Shown: positions 1-12,600 of the stretch, piece after piece
How the letters are laid out: every line of letters starts with the position of its first letter
Position numbering within the stretch: the stretch's first letter is position 1
DNA from: Actinernus sp. WN-2022
Lineage: Eukaryota > Cnidaria > Anthozoa > Actiniaria > Actinernidae
DNA: 64,000 nt
Assembly: GCA_030867875.1 (NCBI GenBank)
Contig: JAOWCC010000577.1
Location: 88,021,740 to 88,085,739 of the forward strand
Direction of reading: 5' to 3'
Translations under genes and position numbers: made by a program
The notes under the pieces: generated by a model
What the model saw: only the letters and a program-made list of their open reading frames with translations
The model's database searches: none
Told to the model about the DNA's origin: nothing

Positions 1-630
1 TTTGCTGTACAGGGCCGAACTCTATGCTTATTATATTTTCGAAGATTTGGATGTGAAAATTAATTCGAAAACTCATTAATAATATATGAAGAAAAAAATG
101 AATGTTTAATGGTGGTTTTAAATCTGATATAGATACGTCTCATTTACATAAACGTTTGCTTCGATTTTATCGGCCGAAATAGGTCGTATCGGCGAAATAA
201 CTGAATAGCACATTTTTGAAGCCGTTCAATAAACTCGCAGCACGTGTTTTATCAGATCTAAAAACACTCGGCCTACTACGCCCTCGTGTTTGTAAATCTG
301 ATAAAACACTGCTGCTCGTTTATTAAACAATACTTAAAGTTGAATAAAGGAAAGAGTAAACACTAAATTTTGGGAGAAAACAATTTTCTACGTCCCGTCG
401 TCAACCTACGCTGTCTGTTCTAGAGCCATCAGAGACGTTTCTAGAATATTTGCATTGTAATAATAATATTATAATAATATTATAACAATGATGATGATGA
501 TTTAACGACAACAGGCGGCTCTTCGCCTGTCATCTAATCTAACAATATGTTCAAAAACCTAGTATTACTTTATTGTAAGCCTAAGTATGGTGCATGTTCA
601 TGTCATGCTCCCAAAATAACTGGGAGTTAT
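1..630. other. Intergenic AT-rich sequence, no gene seen
   Basis: No coding region or RNA gene could be supported. Visible features are short AT-rich microsatellites around 459-500 (taa/tat and atg runs) and a small GC-rich hairpin near 510-528 (caggcggctc ttcgcctg). Confidence 0.5.
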
Positions 631-631
631 C

Positions 632-1185
632 CTTTCTTTCTTTCTTTATTTTCCATACAATACATATATACATACAGCAAAAATACCATAAGGTTGAATA
701 GTTGTGACATTTGTGTGTATTAAGTTACATTTATGTATTAAGCCATTCACTTAATGCTTCCCATTTCTCTTGGTGTCTTTTTATATCTTTCTCTGTAATT
801 GCGCATTCTTTTTCGATTTTATGTTTTTCTTTCAAGAGGATAAGAAAACTTTGAAAATTAAAGGATATTTCTCTAATAAATGAAGTGTACATGTGATATT
901 TAACAATTATCAGTACATGATTTAAAAGTTTCGCAGTTTTTGTTTGCTTTATTTTCCCATTCATAATACAAGCTCTATCCGTTTCTATCGTTTCCGAGGT
1001 TTGAGTTTGCCAGAAGGTTTTGAAACGATGCCAGAAACGTTGAGCTTCTGCACATTCAAAGAAGAGGTGCTCAGGAGTGTGTTTCTCTTTACAAAAGGGG
1101 CACTCATTACTATTATTAATTTTTACTTTAAATAAAAAGTCGTTTGTGGGAAGAATATTTGTTAAAAGAAAGAGGCTCACTGGTC
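632..1185 (-). mobile_element. 5'-truncated L1/Tx1-type non-LTR retrotransposon, 3' fragment
   Basis: On the minus strand an open frame (1180 down to 731, 149 residues) ends in the C-terminal part typical of L1/Tx1-clade polymerases: a zinc-knuckle of the zf-RVT type (Cys-x2-Cys-x7-His-x4-Cys, within ECPFCKEKHTPEHLFFEC) followed by the aromatic RFWHRFKTFW stretch. Past the stop there is a short 3' UTR, then aataaag followed by a (gaaa)n tail on the minus strand (about 657 down to 632), as expected of a retrotransposed 3' end. The polymerase core is absent: the copy is 5'-truncated near 1185, where the minisatellite begins. It is a dead fragment, not a host gene. The clade is inferred from the zinc-knuckle only. 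Confidence 0.75.
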
Positions 1186-1206
1186 AAGTGACGCTTTCTA
1201 TACTGA

Positions 1207-1621
1207 AACAGGCCTGAAACCAATCAGAGGCACAAGACGCTCTCTATAACCAGGACGGAAGCCAATCAGAGGCACAAGACGCTCTCTATAAACAGACCTT
1301 AAGCCAAGCAGAGGCAAAAGACGCTCTCTATAAACAGGACTGAAGCCAATCAGAGGCACAGGACGTGCTCTATACTGAACAGGACTGAAGACAATCAGAG
1401 GCACAAGACGCTCTCTATAAACAGAACTGAAGCAAATCAGAGGCACAAGACGCTCTCTATAAACAGGACTGAAGCAAATCAGAGGCACAAGACGCTCTCT
1501 ATAAACAGGACTGAAGCCAAAAAGAGGCACAATACGCTATATATAAACATGACTGAAGCCAATCAGAGGCACAAGACGCTATATATAAACAGGACTGAAG
1601 CCAATCAGAGGCACAAGACCG
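1207..1621. repeat. 42-bp minisatellite, about 10 copies, with CCAAT- and TATA-like motifs
   Basis: About ten head-to-tail copies of a 42-bp unit (gactgaagccaatcagaggc followed by acaagacgctctctataaac ag) with 0-7 differences each. Because 42 is a multiple of three, the array is open on the minus strand as a 14-residue repeat (FSPVYRERLVPLIC-like). That frame is a by-product of the period and I do not treat it as a gene. Each unit carries a perfect or near-perfect CCAATCAGA box and, about 25 bp on, a TATAAA box. Confidence 0.9.
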
Positions 1622-2948
1622 AGCAAAATGTTCACATGTTAGGAGCAAACTTTAGACAGGCTTATAATCTAGCTACTTTTAAAGGCTTCCTTCATGCAGC
1701 TGTTAGCTTGCGGTGCTTCACATAGTCGTTCTTTACAACATCTGCACTGAGTTTATTCTTCCTTATGTGTTATTCCAGTTTCTGGTGGCGAGATAGCTTG
1801 TATAGGTATAATAATAATAATAAAAAACAATTCATTTGTCAGTCTTGAGTTCGACATTTGAAAACTCTGACTCACGGCACAGACAATTTCATGATGTTTT
1901 CCTCCTTTCTCTTAGGTTTGAATTATCAAATATTTGGCAGAAATACAACCTGTTCAATGCTAAGGAACATAAATTATAATTTACGTAAGATATGAAAATT
2001 GTAATGTGCACTTGCGTTACGCTTTTTGCACTGGTGTTACACTTAGCTTTCTGCATTTGCGTTACGCTTTTTGCACTGGTGTTACACTTGAACTGCACTG
2101 GTCTTAGCCAATCGGCATCGAGAATTTATTTCATGTATGTTATTCAATTAGGAAAGTTATCCTACATCAACACACCAGCTAAATGCCTGAGCAACAGAAA
2201 TCACCCAAATATCCATCTCCTGAGCTCAGACACTATTGTTTACACTCCGTTGCTTTAACTACTGACAGCACAATCTTCTACCTCAGTTTCAAAGAACAGC
2301 ACTAGTATTCAATAAAAAGGAAATATTGTTAACGGAGTTTAGCTCAGGGTAACTAACATTGTACTATTTATCGTGTCAGTACATAGCACTTTATATGGCT
2401 ATACGTTTAATAACGTTTGAAACATGCGTTCAACGCCTCGTGCAGGATAAAGCTTCATAAGCTATTTCACCACAATAAAAAGCAAATAATAGCAATGTTT
2501 GAAACATCAAAACAGGACAGAAAAGATCTGAAAGACTACAGCGCATCTTAAGGTCTAGCCCAGTTTTCGTCGGTCTGTTCTACACGAGTTTATTTCCTAG
2601 GGCCTGGTCAGGCACAACTACCAACAAAGCGATGCGGCCGACATCTATCGCACCAAATATGGGCACATGTTTCTATTATATACCCCAGTGCAATCTCGCT
2701 TCTTATCATTTTTTCCCATTGCGTGAATTGGATGTTTCAAAAATTCGTTACGCTGTAATCTAATTTTTTTCCCGAAATTGTTTTTGAACGAAAACGTTCT
2801 CATTCATAGAAACAGTTAGTTCACAAAAGAACTGACGTCTAAAAGACAAAATTTGAGTCGCTTTGCTTTACTGCCAAGCCAGCGAGTTTCGTTTGGTCGA
2901 GAAAGAGTATCGCCGTTTAGATTTTTTTTCGAGGCCAACATAACCACG
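1622..2948. other. Upstream intergenic region of the receptor gene
   Basis: No coding region is supported. It holds a (taa)n run near 1808-1822 and the two-copy 45-bp repeat at 2008-2095. The open frame of the receptor extends in phase back to about 2853, but the first ATG in it is at 2949, so 2853-2948 is taken as 5' UTR. The promoter and transcription start cannot be placed from sequence alone. Confidence 0.45.
2008..2095. repeat. Two-copy 45-bp tandem repeat
   Basis: The block gca(c/t)ttgcgttacgcttttt plus gcactggtgttacactt occurs at 2008 and again at 2053, with one mismatch over the shared 37 bases. It is a short intergenic duplication. Confidence 0.8.
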
Positions 2949-3634
2949 ATGAGTGCCAAATGTCCGCTCTCTCTCGTAGCAGTTTGTCTTGTTATTTGGT
3001 CCAATGTTCAGACCACCAGTCCAGTCGAGCAGGAGGTGAGGATAGGAGTCCTCCTTCCCATGACAGGGTACTGGCCAATAGGTAAAACGTCCGCGTCCGC
3101 CATCACCATCGCGGTTGAGCGGATTAACGAAGACAGATCACTTCTTAACGGCTACAACATGACTTTCTTGTGGAAGGACTCGCAGTGTCTAGCAGCCGAG
3201 GGCCTTAACCAAGCCGTAGAATACAAGCTGGCCAATGTGGATGCTATTATTGGCGACGGCTGTGATATAATCTGCGAGCCGGCCAGCCTTCTGGCTGCGT
3301 CGTGGAACCTCCCCATAGTATCATGGGGGTGTGAGTCGAGCGCCTTGTCGGAGAAAAGTGTGTATCCTACGTTTGTACGAACAGTGCAGTCGTTCTCTAA
3401 AATGAGCGACTTGTTTGTATCTACTTTTAAGTATTTCAAGTGGGATGATATAGGCATTATTGCATCAACGGAGAACATGTGGCAGTTGGCGATGACGAAC
3501 TTGAAGAAAAACGTTCGTCGCGACGAATTCAATTAATGTAAAATATTTTCAGACCCTCAGCCCTGGTAGTCAACTGGTGACCGAACGAGAGGAGTATCGC
3601 AGCCTGTTGGAAATCGCCAAGGAAAACGCAAGGA
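2949..3634 (+). CDS. Guanylyl cyclase exon 1: signal peptide and N-lobe of ANF-receptor domain, frameshifted
   Basis: ATG at 2949 opens a hydrophobic signal sequence ([17 protein letters not shown]), then the periplasmic-binding-like fold ([36 protein letters not shown]). The first frame stops at 3534. The family sequence resumes without a gap in the +1 frame from about 3529 ([18 protein letters not shown]), ending at a strong donor (a|gtaagt at 3635). One surplus base between about 3523 and 3531, either a mutation or an assembly error, explains both frames. The following exon fits phase 1. Confidence 0.88.
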
Positions 3635-6600
3635 GTAAGTACTTGACTTTTATGTTACATGTTACTGTACTGTTGTTTAGAATTCCATATGAACTTTTTC
3701 ATTTCGTTCCCTTTCTTTCCCAATTCCATTTTACATTTAAGCTTCTATTTTATTTTTGTGGCACGAAAATTGTGCAATTGATTTGAATTTTTATTTATGC
3801 GTTTTGAAACTTAACATTTTAAAGGAAATCGCCACACAGGTTCGGCTGAATCGAATTATAGTTTCAACGATTTTCAATAGGACCATTTTGGTCTTGGTGG
3901 TTGCCATGGTACCTAATGACGTCACATTCACAAACAGTTTAGTCCGATCTATAATAATAATGTGTCCCAAACTAAGTTTCTAATTACTAATTAATAGTAT
4001 TCCAAACATGTAGTTCTCCCTTAAACTTTGATATCTTCAAACCCTTGCTTGACTTAGATACGGTACTGGGTGGCATAGAATATATATAAAAGCTAAACTA
4101 AGCTATATAAGCCACCAACACACGTGACTGAATGTGACTGTAATGGAACGTTATGCAGTCTCGGTTTATAATATAACCCAGATAGTACGAACGCTCTGAT
4201 TGGATTATAGACTCAAAAATCTATGGTCTATTGTGCGGGTAAACACATAGAAATCGGCACACCTGCTTGTGTGTCGTAGTTATATCTAGCCTGCGTAGCA
4301 AGCCCAGGGGGAATGGGGAAGATTGGGAAAGAGGGGAGAGGGAATGAGGAGAGGGGAAGAGGAGGGGAGGAGGAATGGGGAGAGGAAAAGGGAAAGGAGG
4401 GCTTGCAACGAACCCCCCGTTTTTTCCCTTTTGACGTTCATTTTTTAGACGCAAAATTCCGATTGGCTAAAGTGGTGTTCAATGACATTTGATTGACACT
4501 TGTAATAAAAATAGCAGTTATGCGCGATGCAATGAAGAAGGACTGCCTTCTCCACGAAGCCAAAGATCAAACATTTGGGCTAGAAAATGGAGTTCTGTAT
4601 GGATTTTCACCAAATAAAGACTCTCTGAAACCTCTAGGGTATCCGTACGAAATTTCCAGCAATACATTTTGGCTTAAACATACGATTTTCGACAAGGAAA
4701 AATTCACAACAGACTTCAGTTCTTCACTCCGGTCTTCGGTTTTTCGGGGTTCGTTTTTCCGCCTGAGTCTTCGCTATTCCTTTTTACGACAACCCTGAAG
4801 CTATCGCTGTACATCTACTAATAGCTCTATAAACTACAAGAAGTTGAAGTTCTTTTTCCAAATCTGGTGGGTCAAAACTCAAATGGCCAACAAGTCCTTC
4901 GACTTCGTGAACACAACATGGCGGCCCGTCTTGTTCAACCAGTGCTGTATACAGTTATAGACTTAGTCTAGGCCAACTTTAGCAGCCTTGAGTTGCCTAA
5001 GAAGCAGATTCTTTACGACTAGGATGTCAAGTGATTCAGGATAGCTACGTCTTGGGACCAGAAACTGCGAAGTTGTATTTTATTTTGATGCAAATGTCTG
5101 AAGGGTTGTGTTTTGTTACGCCAGTGTTTGGAAAGCGAAAGTCGTGAATGGACGAATAACATTTTCAAACTTTTGATGTAGAAACACTGACTTGTATGGC
5201 CAAATATTGTACTACACTTGGATAATGCACTAGTCAATTGAAACCCCAGCCCCCCGACCCCCGGGACATAGCGGGGCATTAACGCGGACATGGCCGTGGA
5301 ATAACGCACATTTAACGCTGCATTTTCCCGGTGGAACGGGGAAAGTAACGACAGAGCGGGACTGGACCCGAGCATCAACAACGTGTATCAAACATGGCGG
5401 AAGCTAGGGACACGCACAAATCGTAGTTAATTTAAACAAGTCCTGGGTGTTTATACTGAGTTAAGTCACGAGTAGTAGATCAGGAAGTGTTTATTATTAC
5501 ACACTCTTTGTTACATGTATTTGCGCGTCACGGCAAAATATCAGATTTTAAAAATATATTTAAACGCAGCTGCATGACATTTCCTTTATATTCCTTTGTC
5601 GCATTGTTTTTTTTTTGTTGACAGATAACGGTTTCTGATAAACAAGACAATGGTGGAGACTGTAAAAGTGCGGAAAACATGTATAGTAATAGAAAATGTA
5701 CAGGGGCGGATCCAGGATTTTGTGAAAGGGGGGTTTGCAAAAGGATTTTTTTTTTCTAGAGATTTTAAAAATGAATTTACAGTGATTTTACAGGAATCAA
5801 GTGGGTGTTGCAACCCCCGAAACCCCTCCCCTGGATCCGCTAGTGATGTGCTACAGACAATGTATTTTTTTCAAATAATGGAACAACAGATTTAAGCTTA
5901 TGTATATTCAATTTTTCAATGCCTCCTCCCAAATGAAAATTATGAAGCACATGCCGGGGCCATATGGGCGGGTATTGTAACAGTCAACTGTCCCCGATGG
6001 GCGGGAACAAGATCAAAATGTAACACTGTATAAATGTTACATTCTCCGCTATGTCCCGGGGGTCGGGGGGCCGGAGTTTCAATTGACTAATGCATAATAT
6101 GTACCCAGGAGACGTCAATAGCTTTTATTGCACTCAATTTGGTGCAGAAATGTGTTTTTGCGTACAAAACGCTCGCCAGATTGAGAGAGAAACCAAAATG
6201 GTCTTGGCTAGGCCAATTTAGTAGCCTTAATTTACCTTAGGTTGCCATAAGAAGTAGATTATTTACGATTACGATGTCAAGTGATTCAGGATAGCTACTT
6301 TTTAGGACCAGAAGCTGCGAAGTTGTATTTTATTTTGAGGCATTAGACTCTAGAGAGTTTTATAAATACTTAGTAACGCGAGTGTAATTGTGTTTTTTCG
6401 TGTCGAAAAACGTATGTTTAAGCCACAATTTCCCGCTGTAAATTTAGTATGGTACCCCAGGGGTTGTAGAGTGTTTATTTGGTGAAAATCCATGCAGAAA
6501 TCAATTTTCTAGCCCAAATGTTTGACCTCTGTTCTTCGTTTTTCCTAGGGGTCATTTTGAACTTCCTTCGCACCGAAGGTCAAACATTTGTAACAGACAG

Positions 6601-9600
6601 AAACAAGGAAGTTGATTGGTTGATTTTTACAGATGTCATGTCAGACGACACTGAAAATGAATTTATAATTTGGGGGCGTAAGGGAAAAAACGGGGGGTTC
6701 GTTGCAAGCCCTCCTTTCCCTTTCCCTTTCCTCTCCCCATTCCCCCTCCCCCATATTCCAATTCCCTCCCTCTCCCCTCTTCCCTCCTCTTCCCAATTCC
6801 CCCTGGGCTTGCTACACAGGCTAAGTTATATCATAAAAGCAATACACCACTGTTTACTGGCGAAATAAAGCACTTGGGATGTTGGGAGAACGTTTGAAAT
6901 GCTTGAAGCATTATTTGTGTTCTCCCAACATCCCGCGTGCTTTATTTTGCCAGTAAACACTTTTAGCTTTGAAATGTGTGGTCTATTGCTTAAAAATTGC
7001 ACTCGACTGAAAAACATTGATATCGCCCGAGAAGTCGTTTTCTCAATTCTTGAGAATTTTAGTAGAATGATGGAGTCATGTAGACTGTGACTTCCTATAA
7101 TATACTGATCATGAGTGCCATGTCATCCATTTGATCCCTTAGTTCTGATTCTGCTGTGCTACGGAGGTGACATTCGTGCGCTTATGCTACATGCTTATGA
7201 TCTCGGCATGTTGAACGGAGACTACGCCTTTCTTACCGTTAACCTTCTGCCCTCTGCTGCCATCGGCAAAAACACGTGGATGGGAAACGATGGACGGGAC
7301 AAGGATGCAACCCTCGCGTTTCGTGGGATCTTTAGTATTCACGTACGGGAACCCACGACGGAGAGATGGCTCGAGTTCAAAAAGGAAGTCCGCAGACGAA
7401 TGCAAGATCCACCTTTCTACATCAGCCTAAAAAAGTCCGAGAAGGTAAAATCTTAAAGAATAGTCGTGAAGGAAATTTAAACGTGTACAACATTCGCATT
7501 GTGGATTCTGCAATAAAGTACTGTTTAAAGCTTATTCATGTATAAATTATGGTTCTTAATGAATTATACAATTTTTAACGGAGTTCATCTTCCTCCCATG
7601 CGATCAGAACACAATAGATATATGAGAGAGCAACATTTCGCTGATCATGCCCGACGCGCCTGAAATATGCTGCACTTTCTGTACAGATAACTTCGTTTTC
7701 TTTTTTAAGCCGCGTTTCCCATTCAGTAATTTTCCTTAAATCTGCCATCTTAAATGTATTTCTTGGGTTTTCTTGGCTTTGTTTCTGGAATTGCGATTCT
7801 ACAAGTTATGGCTCTGTAGAGCTAGCTACCAGCCAATTGGGGCTACGCTTTAGGCTTGCCTCTATGTATTTATAATCTCATACCAGAAGTCCATAACCAG
7901 AAGTGTCCATCTGGTATTGGGGTAGCGGCCCATCAGTTTACAGAGTAGTCTATTTTTAGAAATGCTAATCTCAAATTTCGCGGGGAAAAACAATGGCGGG
8001 ACATTGGGTCAGATGCGAGAGTCATGGCTCCGGGGGGGCACTCATGTACACGACGTAAATGAGATGTGCGGCGGTATCGGATACAGGTTTGAGCCCAATT
8101 TGACAAACTAAGTCTTGTTTTGGAGCAAATCAACTATCAATTCGGGTTGATTTTCATAAATTTCATGGAAATTCTGGTTAATAAAACACCTTTACTACAT
8201 TTTATTTTGCAAACTGGGTCGGGCACTGAAGATGATACCTCACATACCTCCTCTTTATTATGCAAGCAGTGCCCCCCGGTTTGAAGCTCAGTACATACAG
8301 GTCGCCAGGCGGTGTTACAAACTACAAAGCTACGGTGGCAAATGTCGGGCTTTTGACGACTAAAATTGAAGATATTGGAATTGAAATGAAACGAAATATA
8401 TAGACTGATCATCTGTGCCTCTGCTAATGGATCTTGGGGTGATTTGAGAAAGTTCAAAGTGATTTTCAAGTCTTCAAGTGTTGACTAGCGACGAGTATAA
8501 AAGTTTGAATTATGACAATGAATGAAAACGGAACCGAAATTGGCGAAAATTCACATTCATCTGGCCAGGAACAACTGGCATTATACAAGGACAAAATTTA
8601 CATCAAAGTAAGCCAAGTTTACTTTAAATTTTTTGTTTAATTGTTTTGTTTTTAATCCATTGAAATCGGCCTTGGAAACTCGGTCGCATGTGACCCGTTG
8701 CCGTGAGGCAGTTGTCAGTTGATTAAAATCTTGTTCAAGTTGCCTGAAGAAAAAAACCCTTGCTTGTACTGATTTTAATAACTAGAATTTCATTTCCAGC
8801 TGCGATAGTTGTGTTCAGTTTTCTAGTTTTCGATTCTAAAGTTTATTCTTGGAGATGTATAGCAGTTTAATAGTGTCTTTAATAAACAGCAAAGTGACAA
8901 CTGTTTGATTGTTTGATTGTGCTTGATGAACGTGAACTGCCTGAAATCAAACTTCGTTTCTTGCTTGTGTTCAGTGTACCAGAAATTGACTTTTTTCACA
9001 GTTTATAGCTATTTTCTCTCAGCTCCAGTCGATTATTAAGCCTTGCTTGGAGATTTGCCGGGCTGTTCTTTTATCTGCCAAGCGCAAATTACTTACAGAA
9101 TTTTCAAATGTTCACTTGAGCTCAAACTCAAAGAAGTAAACAAACTCGGTGCACTTTTAATACCCTTGAGAGAACATGTGATTGTCTTTTTCAGTACATT
9201 TCTTTGGTCATATTATAAACAAAAATAGCATGATTTGTACGTATCACTTGCTGTATTTATACCAAATATCACTACAAAAATATCGGTGTTTATGAACCAA
9301 AAGGCAAAACTTAGCTTCGTTCTGTATACATCACACACTGCTGTAAACACGAAGTCTTGTACAGATGAAACGGGAAAATAAAAGGTTACAAAGGAACCAC
9401 ATGTTCTGGTTTATAATGGCCTTTCCTGAACATGTGGTGCTCACCAGTTGAGAAATAGCTGATCATCAGAAGTTTCTACACTAGATAGCAAGTAGCATTC
9501 GCTCGCTTTTTTTGTCGCATATATAATTAGCTGTACATTATTACAAACAAAGGAAATCGCTGTATTAGCCAATCAGGTGCTGCTGAAAAACTTTCGAAGA

Positions 9601-12600
9601 ATAGGATTGGCTGCGAGATGGCGGGAAAAGCTTTCTATAAATAGACTACTCTGTAAACTGATGGGCCAAACCCTATAGTAGGAGATGGACACTTCTGGTT
9701 ATGGACTTCTGCTCATACTCATTCTTGTAGAGCAAGTACAACTGTCATTTTAATGTTACGTTAATGCCGTAAGATAGAGCCGATTCCTTATGAGTGGATA
9801 GAAATACGGCAAGACTACATGTAGTTCTACCGTAATCGTATTGAAATGATTCTGTACCATAACTATGCACTGTGATTGGATCATGTGGACAAAGGCAATG
9901 CGGGGAAGCCATTTCAGTGTTAAGGTGGGTTTTCAATGTCACGTTAAACGTGCGTTAAAAAAAAAAATTACTTCCAAAATGTCGAAATAGCATAACAGAA
10001 CAAAACTCATGTCTTCTGCATTCGCGATGCTTTGTCAGTTTGTCACGCGACAGTGTATATTATTTTCATACAATTTCTTTACGAACATTTTACGGGCGTA
10101 GAAAATGCGACACTGAGTAGAAATCCACCTTCAGGCATCAGTGCTATACAATAACCTTGACTTCACAGAAAAATACCCCACAAAGCACATCCAGTGAAAC
10201 CATGATTTGCTAATGTTGTTTCTCATTTACATTTTTAAGGTCGAGGTGTATGCCGGCGCAATTTACGATGCAATCTTCTTGTATGCATTCGCCTTGAATG
10301 AAACCCTGGCTAATGGAGGGCACAAAAAGGACGGCAAGTCAATTGCATCAAGGATGATGAACAGAGAGTTCCAAGGTCTGATAAAAAATAACAACTTCCC
10401 TACTATGCATGAATGTGTATAACACGAGACTAGTGGAATGAGAACATATTATTTAACTGCTGCCTGATTATGTCATTTGAAAGGGTGCAAGTTGATGTTG
10501 TAACAGGTTCTTGGTTCCATCCACGGCACTAATACTCACAACCTTAAAATGAAAACGCTGGCTTAGAATGTGTTGCCCTTGCAAAATCCGTTCGATCCGA
10601 AAATAATTAGAACGTCATACGTATCCTCGGATAACGTCACTTCATTATTGCGGTACTTTAAAGTTCTTTGGCGAAAGCTTCCTAGGTATAACGTTTTAGA
10701 TTAATGTTTCTCTCCTTTGATCTCCGCGAATCAGAGTTGGATTTGAGTGTTAGTTTTGTGTTGTTGTTTTTTCAGGTGCTTCTGGTACTGTGAAAATCGA
10801 TTCGTCGGGTGACAGAGAGCCCGACTATTCTCTGAAGTATTACGTGAATGGCAGCTTCCAAAATATTGCTGACTACAACCACTCTACGGGAGGATTCAAT
10901 TTAAGAAGTAACGACTTTCTCCTTATACAAAATAACTGTTAATAAAAACTTATAATCCGTTTAGACTGTGAAATAAGTACACGGAAATGAACAAAAAACG
11001 GACTAATAAAGTATTTGACCACTTGTCGCAAAACAACCACGAGTGTTGTAAAAAGACATATCAATGTATTGGACCTCACAAACTAGCAGAGTAATAGGAA
11101 TAGGAATATTCCAGCAAATAATCCGCAGGCAAAAAACTCGCGATTCGCCTCGAATGAGACTGGAAATCACCTCCCTGTTTTAATCCATGATTTGTTGTTT
11201 GCGATAGATGTGACTGTCATATGGGCGGGAGGGCGACCTACACCACCAGCGGACCAGCCTGTGTGTGGATGGGCCAACGAGAAATGTGGCGAACAGGAGA
11301 AAGAAGGTTAAATAACAAATGTACATGTTTCTCGTGCACTGTGTATTTTATAATACGCACAATACACAGTAACATAAAACATAACATATAACAATCTAAC
11401 ACGCACTCACATTGGTTGTTTCTTTGTCACGTGACAGTTATAAAATAAAATCTGATAATTGTTGTCCGGCACGTGATCACATCGTGACAGGTTATGTGAT
11501 ATCTCGCACGCACGCGTCACTGGCTATTTAAAGGCTACGAAAAAGAGTTTCTCTATCGTTATAGCGCAGCACCAAAGATATAGGAAGAGAGAAAAGCATC
11601 GATTCATTCCCGGCGAACGGAGCGCAGCCTGACGCGCGGTGTTCCTGATAAATTATGCACGTTTTCTACGTAACCATATAACAAATGTCGGCTCAATGGC
11701 CATGGCCGAACGGAAAGAGCGCGGGGCTTGGGTTCCAAAGGTGTTAACGTGGTTCTGGTTTCGATCTCCGGCTCACAAAATTATTTTTTCCTTCTTTCTC
11801 AGTTTCTTAAGCTCTTCCTCTATTTTAAAGTGTTTTTGAGCGGCCTTTCTCACTAATTGTCCTTAAATTTGCCATATTTTTCCCTAAGTCTTCTCTTCGT
11901 TTTCCGGGTTTATATATTGCAATTCTACCAGTTATCAAACCTATAGCGTTGTAGAGCAAGCTACTGACTATTTCGTATCCAATCCGAATTCCCTGAAGCC
12001 ACTCGGGAGCTCAGCTGTGAGGCTTGCCCGTGTGTGTATATTATCATCATGTAACGAGTAAAAAGCTTCATTAGTTGGTCCCATTGCCTGACCATAAAAT
12101 GTATTTTTATTTTATCTGTTTGTAGCTACGTAACAGTTAACATTAAGATTGGTCCCGAGGGAAACTTCAACCCCTGCCATTTAAGTCGGACCTCTTCAGT
12201 AATTTCCGGCTATTTTTAACACAACCCCCCCTCCCCCATTTCAATGTTGGTTTTCGAGAAGACTGAAATGTTGCCTTTCTATCCCAACATTGTGAAGCGT
12301 GGGGAGGAGGGACAAGCGAAGTCATAAAATAATACCGGCGATCTGTCAGAGGAGTTCGTTCAGTGTTCTGACTAGCCTTATTTTGTCGGGCGGTCCGTAC
12401 TTAATTGGCGAAGGTTGTAGTTAGCTATGTTTGCTCGACTTCGACTCGGAAAACTTCGAGATTCTCGGGAAATCGGAAGACAACCCAGTCATAAAACGTT
12501 TACTACAGTAGAACCCGCTCTCGTTCAGGTGGCTATGATGCGAAAAGGTACTGCGTATGCATGGATTCATTGTTCGATAGGTGTACGAGGTTCGTCAGTT

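Larger units (their letters stand above)
4287..6823. mobile_element. MULE-like DNA transposon, non-autonomous, 9-bp target-site duplication
   Basis: The element is flanked by the perfect 9-bp direct repeat agttatatc (4278-4286 and 6824-6832), the duplication length typical of Mutator-like elements. Terminal inverted repeats of about 420 bp are visible: tagcctgcgtagcaagccca at the left end pairs with its complement at the right end (6802-6823). They continue through a polypurine/polypyrimidine tract (4305-4402 and about 6700-6800) and a further block (about 4576-4706 against 6390-6540). No transposase frame is present. Direct repeats (4969-5092 and 6208-6342) flank a second element nested inside. 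It lies in intron 1 of the cyclase gene. Confidence 0.85.

Noticed and set aside
1198..1530. 110-codon frame in the 42-bp minisatellite
   Set aside because: The open frame follows from a period divisible by three; no start context or domain.
3538..3552. A 15-bp intron gtaaaatattttcag at the exon 1 frame break
   Set aside because: Far too short to be spliced, it lies after the stop and in the wrong phase, and read in the +1 frame it encodes VKYFQ, which continues the receptor family sequence. A frameshift explains it better.
3513..3552. A 40-bp intron starting at gttcgt
   Set aside because: It would keep the phase, but the donor is poor, the length is too short, and it would delete conserved family sequence.
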